Below, piece after piece: positions 50,431 to 59,520 of a stretch of DNA of 64,000 bases; within the stretch, counting starts at the first letter, position 1, and each line of letters starts with the position of its first letter. A program made the translations under genes and the position numbers. Below the pieces are notes generated by a model. It worked only from the letters and a program-made list of their open reading frames with translations. It ran no database searches and had not been told where the DNA came from. Source of the DNA: Polyangiaceae bacterium (GTDB lineage Bacteria > Myxococcota_A > Polyangia > Polyangiales > Polyangiaceae); the NCBI GenBank assembly GCA_013361525.1, contig JABFXY010000116.1:1-64000 (forward strand). The letters are read 5' to 3'.

Positions 50431-52449
50431 GTGTCGAGGGACGTGGAAGTTCAGCGAAAGAGGGGGACCTTCTCTTCGTTGCGTGTCCTCGGCGCAGCGC
50501 TCGCCGTGTTGATCGCGATCGTCGTCGTGGTGAGCGCGCTCGGTCCGAAGGAGGGCGCAGCGGCGCCCGGCGTCGTCGTCGGTGAGGTCGTCGTCGGAGG
50601 TCGAAGCGAGGACGACGTTCGACAGTCGCTGACGACGCTCGCAGCGGAGCTCGAGAAGCGCGAGCTGTTGCTCGTTCGCGACGGCAAGGAGCTCAGCGTC
50701 ACGCTCGGCCAGCTCGGCTTCGCGCTGGACGTCGACGCGACGACAGCCGCGGTGCTCGCGGTCGGTCGAGAGGGTGGCCTCAAAGGCGCGATGCAGTCCT
50801 TGAACCGCACGCGCATCGACGTGCCGCTGGTGTTCTCCCTCGACGAGAGCGCAATGGGTGAGCTCTTGCCTTCGTGGGAGCACGCGCTCATCGAGGTCCT
50901 CCCCTTCGACGGCTCGGTCGAGCTCAAAGACGGCGAGATCGTCGCGAAGCCGCCCAATCGTGGGCACAAGCTCGACGGCCCGGCGCTGAAGAAGGCAATC
51001 GAAGCGCAGCTCGCGTGGGGAAAGACGGCGCCGATCACCGTCCCCGTCATCGAGGTCGTTCCGCCGCTCACCGCCCAGGACGTGGAGCGCGCAGCCGATA
51101 GGGCGCGCGCGATCGTACAAGGGCCGATCACGCTCTACTACACGCCGACCGACGAGGAGATCGCGCTCGCCCGCCAGGAGAACGAAGAAGCGGCGAAGCG
51201 CCGGGCCGACTCGGAGCAGCGGGAGAAACAGCGGCTCCCGAAGAAGAAGAGCCGCATGAAGCGCAAAGGCCGGCGCCTCGTCGAGGACAAAGAGAGCACC
51301 AAACAGCCTTCGCGCTTCCCGATGCCCGAGCCCATCGAGGTGGTGTTCGACAAGGAGGCGCTGCGCACCGCCTTCCGCGCAAAACGCATCGACGACCCGG
51401 TGCCTCAATTCGTCGTCGAGCTCGACGAGGCCGAGGTGAAGAAGAAGCTCGCGCCGGTCGTCTCGAAGCTCTACGACGCGGCGCGGGACGCTCGATTCGA
51501 GATCTCCGAGGACGGAAAAGTCACCATCGTCCCGAGCCGTCCCGGCACGCGGGTCGACCCGACGCGCCTCGTGGAGGCGCTTTATCAAGCGACGCTCACG
51601 GCCGGGCGGCGGGGTCCCCTGCCCGTCGATAAAAACGCGGAGCCGAAGTTCACGACGAAGGCCGCCGAGGCCCTCGGCATCCGGGGCCTCGTGTCGGAGT
51701 ACGCGACGCACCATTCCTGCTGCCAGCCGCGCGTGAAGAACATTCATCGCATCTGCGACATGCTCGACGGTGCAATCGTCAAGACGGGCGAGACCTTCAG
51801 CGTCAATGCGGCCGTCGGCCCGCGCACGCTCGAGCGAGGGTTCCTCGTCGCGCCGAGCATCGGCGACGGTGAGATGACGGAGACGCCGGGCGGCGGCGTG
51901 AGCCAGTTCGCGACGACGCTCTACAATGCGCTGTTCGACGGCGGCTACGTCATCCGCGAGCGAAAGCCGCACAGCTTCTATTTCAATCGGTATCCGATGG
52001 GGCTCGAAGCGACGCTCTCGTATCCCTCGCCGGATCTCGTGTTCTTCAACGACACCTCGGCGGCGATCTTGCTTCGTTGCGATTACTCCGAGACGCACAT
52101 CCGCGTGCGGCTCTTCGGCGACAACGGCGGCCGCCGCATCGATCGGCGCGTATCACAACCGTTCGAATACACCGACCCGCGCATCGAATACCTCGCCAAC
52201 AAGAACCGCGAGCCCGACGACGAGAAGGTGAAGGACGCGGGCTCGCACGGCTTCAGCGTCATCACGACGCGGATCATCACGCTGCCCGACGGGTCGCGAA
52301 AAGAGGAGAAGCGGACGGTGAAGTACACCGGCAAGCCCCGCCTCCTCGAGGTGCACCCCTGCAAAATTCCGAAGGGTGAAAAAGGCCATACAGGCGAAAA
52401 GTGCCCCGACCCCCCGAAGGAAGAGGAAGGCGGAGCGAGCGGGGGCTGA
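50431..52449 (+). CDS. VanW-family membrane-anchored protein with YoaR-like N-terminal domains
   Basis: 672 residues from a GTG at 50431 with GGAG eight bases upstream. An N-terminal anchor SLRVLGAALAVLIAIVVVVSAL is followed by two PG_binding_4-like segments (VVVGEVVVGGRSEDDVRQSL, VSKLYDAARDARFEISEDGKV). A long charged insertion lies between (around EKQRLPKKKSRMKRKGRRL). The VanW domain has GIRGLVSEYATHH, GETFSVNAAVGPRT, GGGVSQFATTLYNALFDGGY and HSFYFNRYPMGLEATLSYP. The C-terminal G5-like end has ITTRIITLPDGS. VanW/YoaR proteins are better known from Gram-positive cells; the function is not settled. Confidence 0.85.
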   Translation: MSRDVEVQRKRGTFSSLRVLGAALAVLIAIVVVVSALGPKEGAAAPGVVVGEVVVGGRSEDDVRQSLTTLAAELEKRELLLVRDGKELSVTLGQLGFALDVDATTAAVLAVGREGGLKGAMQSLNRTRIDVPLVFSLDESAMGELLPSWEHALIEVLPFDGSVELKDGEIVAKPPNRGHKLDGPALKKAIEAQLAWGKTAPITVPVIEVVPPLTAQDVERAADRARAIVQGPITLYYTPTDEEIALARQENEEAAKRRADSEQREKQRLPKKKSRMKRKGRRLVEDKESTKQPSRFPMPEPIEVVFDKEALRTAFRAKRIDDPVPQFVVELDEAEVKKKLAPVVSKLYDAARDARFEISEDGKVTIVPSRPGTRVDPTRLVEALYQATLTAGRRGPLPVDKNAEPKFTTKAAEALGIRGLVSEYATHHSCCQPRVKNIHRICDMLDGAIVKTGETFSVNAAVGPRTLERGFLVAPSIGDGEMTETPGGGVSQFATTLYNALFDGGYVIRERKPHSFYFNRYPMGLEATLSYPSPDLVFFNDTSAAILLRCDYSETHIRVRLFGDNGGRRIDRRVSQPFEYTDPRIEYLANKNREPDDEKVKDAGSHGFSVITTRIITLPDGSRKEEKRTVKYTGKPRLLEVHPCKIPKGEKGHTGEKCPDPPKEEEGGASGG

Positions 52450-52516
52450 GCCTCGAAACGAGGCGTGACATAGGGCGGCCGCTGCGTTCTCCTGCGACAC
52501 CGAGGAGAAGCGCATC

Positions 52517-54553
52517 GTGAAGACTACGCAATGGATGCACGCCGCCGTGTTGACGATCGGCATCGGCGGCTGCGGAGGGTCGCTCGGCAAACCGGAGGAT
52601 CTCGCGCGGACGGTCGGCGTCTCGTACGTGGAGGAGGAGGACGAAATCCTCTCGACGTGCGCCGCGATCGAGCGGGCTCAGATGCCGAAGAGCGCCACCC
52701 CGGCGGCCGGTGCGCAAGACGCCAATGCCTCGGAGAAAGCGCTCGCGCTTGAGAAACATCTGCGCGCCGACCTGCGCGGTCGCGCGAGCGCGCTCCTCGA
52801 GGTCGCGGGTGTGTCGGCCGTCGCGGAGACGGAGCTCGACGCCCTCCTCGATTGCCCCGACCCCCAGAGCTGCGCCAAAGTCGCCGAATCGCTCGCCACC
52901 AAAGCGCAAATCGCGCCGGCGGGGGATGTCGCGAAGGTCCTCGAGGCGTCGCTCGGTGCGGGGCTCACGCCTGCCGCATTGATGACCAATCTCCGCGTCC
53001 TCGCAGCAAACTTCCAATTCGCACAAGCGACCGTCCTCGGATTGATTCAAGTCGCCCAGCTCGTGGAGGGAATGGTCGACGACGTCTCCGACAGCGTCGG
53101 GTATTTCAAAGCATTCGCCAGCCCGCTTTTGAAGCGCGTGTCCGCCGAGCTGATCGCCGTCGGAATGGACGCGGTCCTGCGCGAGCTGGAGAAGAAGAAC
53201 CTCGTCAGCGCAGGCAGCGTCGCCGTGGAGGCGTGCCATGCCTACAAGCGCATCGACCCGTCCGCGCAGGTGACCGGACGCGTCCTTCGCCGCGCGATCT
53301 TACGTTTCTCGGTCGGCAGTTATGCGAAGTCGTCCGGAATGGAGGCGGCGTGCAAAGAGCTCTCCGAGCAGAAGGGCGGCGACGCTGTCTGCGAGGAGAT
53401 CCTCGAAGAACAGCTCGGCCTCGACGAAGCGCAAGCGACCGAGGCGTTCGCCGCCGCGGTGGATCCGACACCGCCGGCGGAGCTTCTCGCGTCGCTGCCG
53501 ACGAAGGTATCGACGGAGCACCTGAAAGCATTCCGCGACGCATCGACGATGTGCGTTCAGAGCGCCGACGACCCCGGTGCCTGCGGCCTCGACCGTGTGG
53601 CGACGGTCGCGAGCATGCTCGCGGAGCTTCGCAAAGAGAACAATGGTCGCGCCGACGGCTTCTCCGCGATTGAAGCGCGCGTGGTCTCGCTCGAGGGAAG
53701 TTATGCAAACCTCGCGAGCCGATTCGAAGCGCTCGAGCACCGCTATGACGAGCTGAGCGGGTCTTATCGCTCGATGGCGCAATCCGATCAGGAGATGTGG
53801 AAGACGTACCGCGAGGCCCTCGACAAGGGCGGCGCCGAAGGTCTGCCGAAGCAGCTGCGCGATGTGGAATCGCGTATCAGCGCCCAATTGCCGAAGAAGA
53901 CGAATGCTCCGCGCTGCGCGGACTACGTCCGCAAGGTCATGACCGAACGCACCACGTTCGCCCGCGAGCAGCTCGGCGTCAGCTTCGGCGGATGCGCCGG
54001 CTCGTGGGATACCGCCAAATCGTTGAGCGCGGTCTACCCGACGAAGTTCACCGGTGTCACGGTGAGCCACGACGAGCTCTGCGAGCAGAGATTCGTGACG
54101 ATCCGAGCGGACATCCCGTTCCCGGAGTCGTCACCGAAGCTGCCGGTCGACGCGATCTGGCGGTGCCCGTCGAAGGGATGCATCGATCAGGGTTTCCGCA
54201 CCCTGCTCGGTGGTATCGCCGCGAAGAACCCGTCGCATTTGGTCTTCATCGGCAGCACCGATGCGATGCCGATCACCAACAAGAAGCCGATCCTCGCGGC
54301 ATGGGACACCAAGAAGGGCGAATACGGATCGGACCCGCTCGCCGGATTGGTGTCGTCCCCGCCGACCGACGACGAGCTGCAGCGGATCCTGTCGATGCTT
54401 CGTGTCTACAGCGTCACCGAGGAGATCGACCCGACGAAGAAGGTCGCCTTCATTCGCGACGCCGCGGGCAAGGCGGGACAAGCACGCCGCGTCCAGGTTC
54501 GCTTCGCCGATCCGGCGCTCACGATGGATCTCGCCACCGGCTGCACGAATTGA
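52517..54553 (+). CDS. Large predicted lipoprotein with coiled coil, unknown function
   Basis: 678 residues from a GTG at 52517 with GAGGAG upstream. Signal VLTIGIGGC with lipobox. The first half is helix-rich (LEKHLRADLRGRASALLEVAG, FAQATVLGLIQVAQLVEGM). A coiled coil near 395-440 contains IEARVVSLEGSYANLASRFE. The last third begins after FGGCAGSWDT and has OmpA-like or Rossmann-like alternations (HLVFIGSTDAMPIT, RRVQVRFADPALTMD). No known family. May span from outer membrane to cell wall. The STAS-like gene follows after 18 bases. Confidence 0.7.
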   Translation: MKTTQWMHAAVLTIGIGGCGGSLGKPEDLARTVGVSYVEEEDEILSTCAAIERAQMPKSATPAAGAQDANASEKALALEKHLRADLRGRASALLEVAGVSAVAETELDALLDCPDPQSCAKVAESLATKAQIAPAGDVAKVLEASLGAGLTPAALMTNLRVLAANFQFAQATVLGLIQVAQLVEGMVDDVSDSVGYFKAFASPLLKRVSAELIAVGMDAVLRELEKKNLVSAGSVAVEACHAYKRIDPSAQVTGRVLRRAILRFSVGSYAKSSGMEAACKELSEQKGGDAVCEEILEEQLGLDEAQATEAFAAAVDPTPPAELLASLPTKVSTEHLKAFRDASTMCVQSADDPGACGLDRVATVASMLAELRKENNGRADGFSAIEARVVSLEGSYANLASRFEALEHRYDELSGSYRSMAQSDQEMWKTYREALDKGGAEGLPKQLRDVESRISAQLPKKTNAPRCADYVRKVMTERTTFAREQLGVSFGGCAGSWDTAKSLSAVYPTKFTGVTVSHDELCEQRFVTIRADIPFPESSPKLPVDAIWRCPSKGCIDQGFRTLLGGIAAKNPSHLVFIGSTDAMPITNKKPILAAWDTKKGEYGSDPLAGLVSSPPTDDELQRILSMLRVYSVTEEIDPTKKVAFIRDAAGKAGQARRVQVRFADPALTMDLATGCTN

Positions 54554-54571
54554 TCTAGCCTCCGCTGGCGC

Positions 54572-55027
54572 ATGGAAACGCGTCAACTGGAAGACGGCTG
54601 TCGCCTCTACATCGACGGCACCAGCGAGCTGCACGCCCGCGAGCTCGGCCGCGGCGTCCTCGTGCACAGCTCGCTGGGGCCGGCGCCCGGCGTCTTCGCG
54701 AAGGTCGTCATCGACGACGGAGAGCGAATGCTGAAGACGTTCGGGCGCTGCGTCTTCATGGTGGATGCGTTCGAGAGCAAGCGGATGAGCACCGAGTTTC
54801 GCGAGCAAATGACGAAATGGCTCACCGCGAATCGAGACCGCGTGCGTGTGCACATCCTGCTCGACTCGAAGCTGATGGAGATGGCCATCAACGTCGCCAA
54901 CCTCGTCATCGGGACGGTGACCGCACGCGCCTACAGCGATGTCGCCGCTTGGGAAAAGGCCGGCGCTTCGGAGCATCCGGGGTTCCGGCGGCGAGCGATA
55001 GCCTGGTCCGCGACGAACCCGCGCTGA
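54572..55027 (+). CDS. STAS / SpoIIAA-like protein
   Basis: 151 residues. VFAKVVIDDGERMLKTFGRCVFMVDAF, then RVRVHILLDSKLMEMAINVANLVIGTVTARAYSD, follow the beta-alpha order of SpoIIAA-like STAS proteins, with a loop in place of the usual DSSG phosphorylation site. No signal peptide; cytoplasmic. Could sense or bind lipids, or act in a partner-switch; not provable here. Lies 18 bases after the large lipoprotein gene, probably co-transcribed. Confidence 0.6.
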   Translation: METRQLEDGCRLYIDGTSELHARELGRGVLVHSSLGPAPGVFAKVVIDDGERMLKTFGRCVFMVDAFESKRMSTEFREQMTKWLTANRDRVRVHILLDSKLMEMAINVANLVIGTVTARAYSDVAAWEKAGASEHPGFRRRAIAWSATNPR

Positions 55028-55043
55028 AGAGCGCTCGTCCCGC

Positions 55044-55901
55044 TCAGGGCGCGCAGGGCTCTTCCCAAGCGTCCATCGCCTCCACGTCCTTCCGGTGTGA
55101 ATACAAATACGGAAGGGTGTGGCACGGCGTGTATTCGATGTTGTGGACTGGCCGGCCCAGGCCCTCGTACGCCGCGCACTCGTCGTACTCCTGGCATTGC
55201 TCGTTCTGGTAGAGATCGACGTAATCGAAGAAGAGGTCGATCTTCCCGGGCGCGTTCTTCTGCGAGACCCACAATCCTCGATTGCGTGCCTCGGTGAAGA
55301 TCGAAATGACGTAGTCCTCGTGGCCGTCGTGATCGATGAGATCGATGTCGACGCCGTCACACCCCTTGTCGGCGGCGACGTCGAGGCGCGCCTTCATGAC
55401 CTCGAAGTTCTTCGGGTCGCTCGGGTCGACGTAGTTCTCCCCCGGCCAGCCGTCGATGGGCTCCGCCAGCGCGCCGAAGTCCCCGGCGTCGCTCCGCCAC
55501 TCTTCGTATTGAGACGAGAAGTAGCAGAGCATGTGCGCGCCCATTCCTTTGCATTGGGCAATGCTGTCCGCGGGCGTCTCCTCCAGGTCGAACACGACGA
55601 AGTCGCGCTCGGCGCATTTCGTCCAATCGATCTCTTGCGTGTAATTGAGGTGGAAGGTCGCGTATTCGGGAATCTCCGCGCCATTGCCGCCGGTGCCGCC
55701 GCCGCCGGTGGCCGGACCACCGCCGTCCGACGCGCTCTGCCCACCGTCGGAGGTCGACGCGCCCGAGCCGCCGACGCCGGGGTTCGCACCGGCACCCGCT
55801 CCGCCTCCCCCGTCGTTGCTCGTCGGCTCCGAGCCGGAATCACCACAACCTGACGCAACCAGCAAACCGAGCGCGAGACCGACGAGCTTGGAAGAAGTCA
55901 T
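55044..55901 (-). CDS. GH114-like (TM1410-type) lipoprotein
   Basis: 285 residues. Signal VGLALGLLVASGC with lipobox, Gly/Ser-rich linker of about 50 residues, then a barrel: FVVFDLEETPADSIAQC, LCYFSSQYEEWRSDAGDF, GWPGENYVDPSDP, ARLDVAADKGCDGVDIDLID and LWVSQKNAPGKIDLF. This order is that of the GH114 endo-alpha-1,4-polygalactosaminidase family. Candidate acid residues sit in GVDIDLID and near YFSSQYEE. Known members break exopolysaccharide such as Pel; this one is anchored to the envelope. Confidence 0.85.
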   Translation of the reverse strand: MTSSKLVGLALGLLVASGCGDSGSEPTSNDGGGGAGAGANPGVGGSGASTSDGGQSASDGGGPATGGGGTGGNGAEIPEYATFHLNYTQEIDWTKCAERDFVVFDLEETPADSIAQCKGMGAHMLCYFSSQYEEWRSDAGDFGALAEPIDGWPGENYVDPSDPKNFEVMKARLDVAADKGCDGVDIDLIDHDGHEDYVISIFTEARNRGLWVSQKNAPGKIDLFFDYVDLYQNEQCQEYDECAAYEGLGRPVHNIEYTPCHTLPYLYSHRKDVEAMDAWEEPCAP

Positions 55902-55994
55902 GCGCGCGATTGTCGCCGCTCGTCACTCGTGGTCGCAATCATTTGCATCTGGAGCGGCATGATCCTTCCGCACTTCACTGTGTCGTCTGCGGGG

Positions 55995-57485
55995 TCACGG
56001 CATCAGATCGATCATCCCCATCATGCCGGCGTCGGCGTGGTCGAGGATGTGACAATGGAACATCCACGGGCCGGGCCGGTTGTCGTACCGGACGAGCATC
56101 TCCACGGAGCCTTCCTTCGGCACGTTGACCGTGTCGAGCCATTCGACCGGCTCGCTGGGACGACCGTCGTCGTCGAGACGTTGAAAGAAGAACCCGTGGA
56201 GATGAAATGGGTGATCCCACTCCATTTCGTTGTCGATTTGCCACCGCTGCGTTTGCCCGACCTGTGCTGGGATCGCGGTATCGAATGCGACGCCGTTCAC
56301 GCCCATGTGGAGCGCGCCTTCCGCATCCGTCTCTTTCGTCAACCGGATGTGCACGTCCTCGGCGCCATTGGGATCGAGCGGCTCGATGGGCGCGACCGCC
56401 GGAAGCGCGAGCGGCGCTTCTTCGATCGCGTCTCCGACGATCTCCATATCGAGGATCGGTATCGGATCGCGAAACTCGAACGAGCCATAGCCTCGATCGA
56501 ACGGCAACCACATGAGCTGTTCCGTCGCGCCGTCCGCGCCCCTCGGCTCGACGACGACGTCCGCGCGCTCCCCGGGCGCGAGGAGCAGCTCGTCCGAAGG
56601 AACGGCGTCGCCGTACATCCCAGTCTGCCCGCCGATGCGCTGAAAGGAATGCCCCGTCAGGCCCAGGAGGAAGTACCGGCTCTTCGCGGCATTGACGATC
56701 CGCCAGCGCTGGCGCTTGCCATTTCGCGCGTGGAGCGTCGGCTGCACGACGCCGTTGACGAGCAATACGCCCCCTTCCCTTCCGAACAGCGTCGCGAGAT
56801 CGCCTCCCTCGTCTCCCGGCGCGAGAGACCCGTCGTCTCGAACCGCGATGTCGCTCAAGACCAGCACGACCTCGTCGCCCAGCTCCGCGGGCGGCGGCGC
56901 CGGCGGGTCGACGATGAGCGCGCCATAAAGGCCAAAACCGAGCTGCGCGGCGTCGTGGACGTGCGGGTGGTACCAATACGTGCCCGGATCCGGTGCGACG
57001 AAATCGTAGGTGAACGTTTCGCCCGGCTCGACCGGAGCTTGTGAATGCGGCGAGCCATCCATCTCGACCGGGAGACGGATCCCGTGCCAATGAATGGTCG
57101 TCGCTTCCGGCAAGTCGTTCACGAAATGGACGACGAGGCGATCACCCGCGGTCAGCCTAAGCAGCGGCCCGGGCAAGGTGCCTCCGTAGGTCCACACCGG
57201 CGTCGTTTTGCCTGCGACGACCTCCATGTTCTCGACGCGGGCGTGGAGCGTCACCTCCAGCACATCGGGATCGGGGTTTTCGTCCTCGGCCACCGCGAGA
57301 GGAAGCTCGCTCACGAAATCCGGGGGCTGGGTCGCGGGGGGCTGTGCCGGTGCCTCGTCGCAGGCGCTCGCACCGAGAAGTGCGAACAGGCAGAGCGGCG
57401 CGGCGCGTCGAAACGCCGGGAAGATTGACGTGCGCGCTTGGGGCGAGCAAAACGGGCGATTAGACGCCGTGCTAGCGCTCACCAT
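55995..57485 (-). CDS. Multicopper oxidase, lipoprotein
   Basis: 496 residues from the ATG at 57485. Signal FRRAAPLCLFALLGASAC with lipobox at Cys42. All copper motifs are present: IHWHG (His132, His134), WYHPHVH (His173, 175, 177), HPFHLHG (His425, 428, 430) and HCHILDH at 477-483 with Met488. This is the laccase/CueO-type set, with one type-1 and a trinuclear copper site. No Met-rich CueO insert is seen. Substrates may be metals or phenols in the periplasm. The 5' end overlaps the start of the divergent hydroxylase by about 17 bases. Confidence 0.94.
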   Translation of the reverse strand: MVSASTASNRPFCSPQARTSIFPAFRRAAPLCLFALLGASACDEAPAQPPATQPPDFVSELPLAVAEDENPDPDVLEVTLHARVENMEVVAGKTTPVWTYGGTLPGPLLRLTAGDRLVVHFVNDLPEATTIHWHGIRLPVEMDGSPHSQAPVEPGETFTYDFVAPDPGTYWYHPHVHDAAQLGFGLYGALIVDPPAPPPAELGDEVVLVLSDIAVRDDGSLAPGDEGGDLATLFGREGGVLLVNGVVQPTLHARNGKRQRWRIVNAAKSRYFLLGLTGHSFQRIGGQTGMYGDAVPSDELLLAPGERADVVVEPRGADGATEQLMWLPFDRGYGSFEFRDPIPILDMEIVGDAIEEAPLALPAVAPIEPLDPNGAEDVHIRLTKETDAEGALHMGVNGVAFDTAIPAQVGQTQRWQIDNEMEWDHPFHLHGFFFQRLDDDGRPSEPVEWLDTVNVPKEGSVEMLVRYDNRPGPWMFHCHILDHADAGMMGMIDLMP

Positions 57486-58143
57486 CCTCATCGCCGCGAC
57501 GCTGTTGTTCGACGCCGTCTTGCTCGGATTCTTGGCGTGGGCGTTCCATTCGCCGCGCTTCGCTTCGCGACGCATCAGTCCCGCGGTGTCTCTTCGGGTT
57601 TCGCGCAACAACCGACTTCTTACCATGGCCTCGAGCAGCTTCATCTCGCTCGCGACCATCGTCGGGGTGCTCTACGCGTTTCATGACCGGCTCGTGACCA
57701 CCCACGAAACGCCCGTGTGGATCGCCGCGCTGCAGGCCGTCGGCATCCTCGTCATTTACGACTTCGTCTATTACGGGTTGCACCGCACGATGCACATCGC
57801 GTCGCTCATGCGCTTCGTGCACGGCGTTCATCACCGGGCGAAGAACCCCTCCGCGCTCGAGAGCTTCTATCTGCACCCGGTAGAGCTGCTCGCGGGCCTC
57901 GCCCTGTTGATGTTCTCGACCTGGGTGATCGGTCCGGTCCACATCTATGCATTCGCGGTCGCGTTCTTCGTCTACTCGACGTTGAACATCCTCATCCACT
58001 CGGGGATCTACTTCGGTAACGCGATGTTGTGGCCGGTGGATGCGTTGACGCGAAAGCACCACGTGCACCACATGAAAGATCACGGGAAGAACTATTCGTC
58101 GCTGACGCCGCTCCCCGACCTCATCTTTCGCACGGCGGGCTGA
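57469..58143 (+). CDS. Sterol-desaturase / fatty-acid-hydroxylase superfamily membrane protein
   Basis: 224 residues from a GTG at 57469; GTG at 57430 or a later start are possible. Several hydrophobic helices and the full eight-His di-iron pattern: GLHRTMH (HxxxH), FVHGVHHRAKNP (HxxHH) and KHHVHHMKDH (HHxxHH class). The family hydroxylates or desaturates sterols, carotenoids or fatty acids with O2. It is divergent from the multicopper oxidase with overlapping 5' ends, which is unusual and suggests shared regulation or a different true start. Confidence 0.9.
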   Translation: MLALTILIAATLLFDAVLLGFLAWAFHSPRFASRRISPAVSLRVSRNNRLLTMASSSFISLATIVGVLYAFHDRLVTTHETPVWIAALQAVGILVIYDFVYYGLHRTMHIASLMRFVHGVHHRAKNPSALESFYLHPVELLAGLALLMFSTWVIGPVHIYAFAVAFFVYSTLNILIHSGIYFGNAMLWPVDALTRKHHVHHMKDHGKNYSSLTPLPDLIFRTAG

Positions 58144-58146
58144 TCG

Positions 58147-59520
58147 TCAGAGGGGGGACACGTCGGCGAAGGCGACCAGGACCGGACCGTCGCGTGTCCA
58201 GTCGCCCTCGACGTATGTCCTGCATTGCAACCCGACGCGAATGGCGTCGGACGCAGGGGCCATGATCCACTCTTGCTCGGCCAGAAGGCAGCGCTCGGGG
58301 ACGGATAGCACGGCCGACCAACGCAGGAGGCCCGCAGCTCCGATGACCTGAATACGAACGTGGTCTGCGTCGGGCTGCGTGAGCAGCACGCCGTCGTTCC
58401 CGAGCGCCTTCGCCTGCAGAACGGTCTCGTCGAGCGCGCGTCCCCACGCCGGCTGTCCCTGGGCATCGAACGCGACGACGGCAGCCGACGAAGCGGCTGG
58501 CCCGCGCAAGGGGCCTGCACCGAAGTCCAAGTTGAGCAGATTGCCGGCGGCGATCCACCCGCCCTCATCGAGCGCACGTGGCCCCTCGAAGGAGTGAGGT
58601 GCAATCAGCAGCGTCGAGTCGCGCAGGCGGATGACCCGCGTGCTCGCTCGAGCTCCGCGGGCATCGAGCGTGACGACGGCGCGACTCCCCGTCCCGTCTC
58701 GAAACACGCTCTGCGCGTAGACCGTTCCGTCGTGCGACGCGGAGATCGATTCGAGTCGGTCCGGCAGAAGATCGGGCAGCGGTGTCACCCAAGCGAGCGA
58801 GCCCTCCTTGTCGAACATCGCGACAGCGTCGACGCGTTCGTTCGGTGCGCCGATCTTGCGGCCCTTTCCGAAATCGACGGAGTCGGCGATGGTAATGCCG
58901 GCAAACACGCCACCATCGGGTGCCGGGGCGACGCGGCTGAGCTCCACACCGGGCCAATCGAGCCGAACCCTCTCGAGCTTGGGTTTCTCGTCCCTCCCCG
59001 CATAGGGCACGTGTGTCAGCCCGATGGGATTCCCGGAGGTGAGGGCGCCTTCGCCGGCATAGCGCAGGTCGAACACCCAAAGCCCTCCCCTGCCGTCACC
59101 GGCCGAAGCCCATACCCGCGACCCCTTCGGAAGCCGCGCTGTCTGCTGGATGACGCCCCCAGAGAAGCGCTTCGCGAGGGTTCCGGACTTTTCGTAGAAC
59201 AGGAACCAGATATCTGCGCCGCTCGTCACCGGCGAACCGCTCGCCGGTATCGTTCGGGGCTCCGCCATCCACCTGGGTTCGATGCGGGGTGCCTTCGAAC
59301 GATCGAGCAGCTCGATATCGACGAATCCATATTCCGGCTCTCGAGGAAGGTCCGCCGAGACCACCGGAGGTGCTGGCGGAGTCGTGCATTCGCGATTCTG
59401 CCGTGGCGGCGGCGTGGAGGGAGGAATCGCGACCGGCTCGGTCTGCGCGCAAGCACACATTGCGATCGCGACGAGGGCGGACCCAATGCCAGCGATCGTG
59501 TCAAGGCGTCGGAAGGTCAT
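58147..59520 (-). CDS. Predicted lipoprotein, beta-propeller-like (second of the pair)
   Basis: 457 residues from the ATG at 59520, overlapping the previous gene's end by 20 bases. Signal GIGSALVAIAMCAC with lipobox and a Pro/Thr-rich linker. Repeated blade-like segments: GGVFAGITIADSVDFGKGR, GSLAWVTPLPDLLPD, GGWIAAGNLLNLDFG. The recurring pattern of value, unit and DFG-like ends suggests a propeller. No catalytic motif. Shares layout with the next gene upstream, so the two may be tandem relatives that diverged. Confidence 0.68.
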   Translation of the reverse strand: MTFRRLDTIAGIGSALVAIAMCACAQTEPVAIPPSTPPPRQNRECTTPPAPPVVSADLPREPEYGFVDIELLDRSKAPRIEPRWMAEPRTIPASGSPVTSGADIWFLFYEKSGTLAKRFSGGVIQQTARLPKGSRVWASAGDGRGGLWVFDLRYAGEGALTSGNPIGLTHVPYAGRDEKPKLERVRLDWPGVELSRVAPAPDGGVFAGITIADSVDFGKGRKIGAPNERVDAVAMFDKEGSLAWVTPLPDLLPDRLESISASHDGTVYAQSVFRDGTGSRAVVTLDARGARASTRVIRLRDSTLLIAPHSFEGPRALDEGGWIAAGNLLNLDFGAGPLRGPAASSAAVVAFDAQGQPAWGRALDETVLQAKALGNDGVLLTQPDADHVRIQVIGAAGLLRWSAVLSVPERCLLAEQEWIMAPASDAIRVGLQCRTYVEGDWTRDGPVLVAFADVSPL

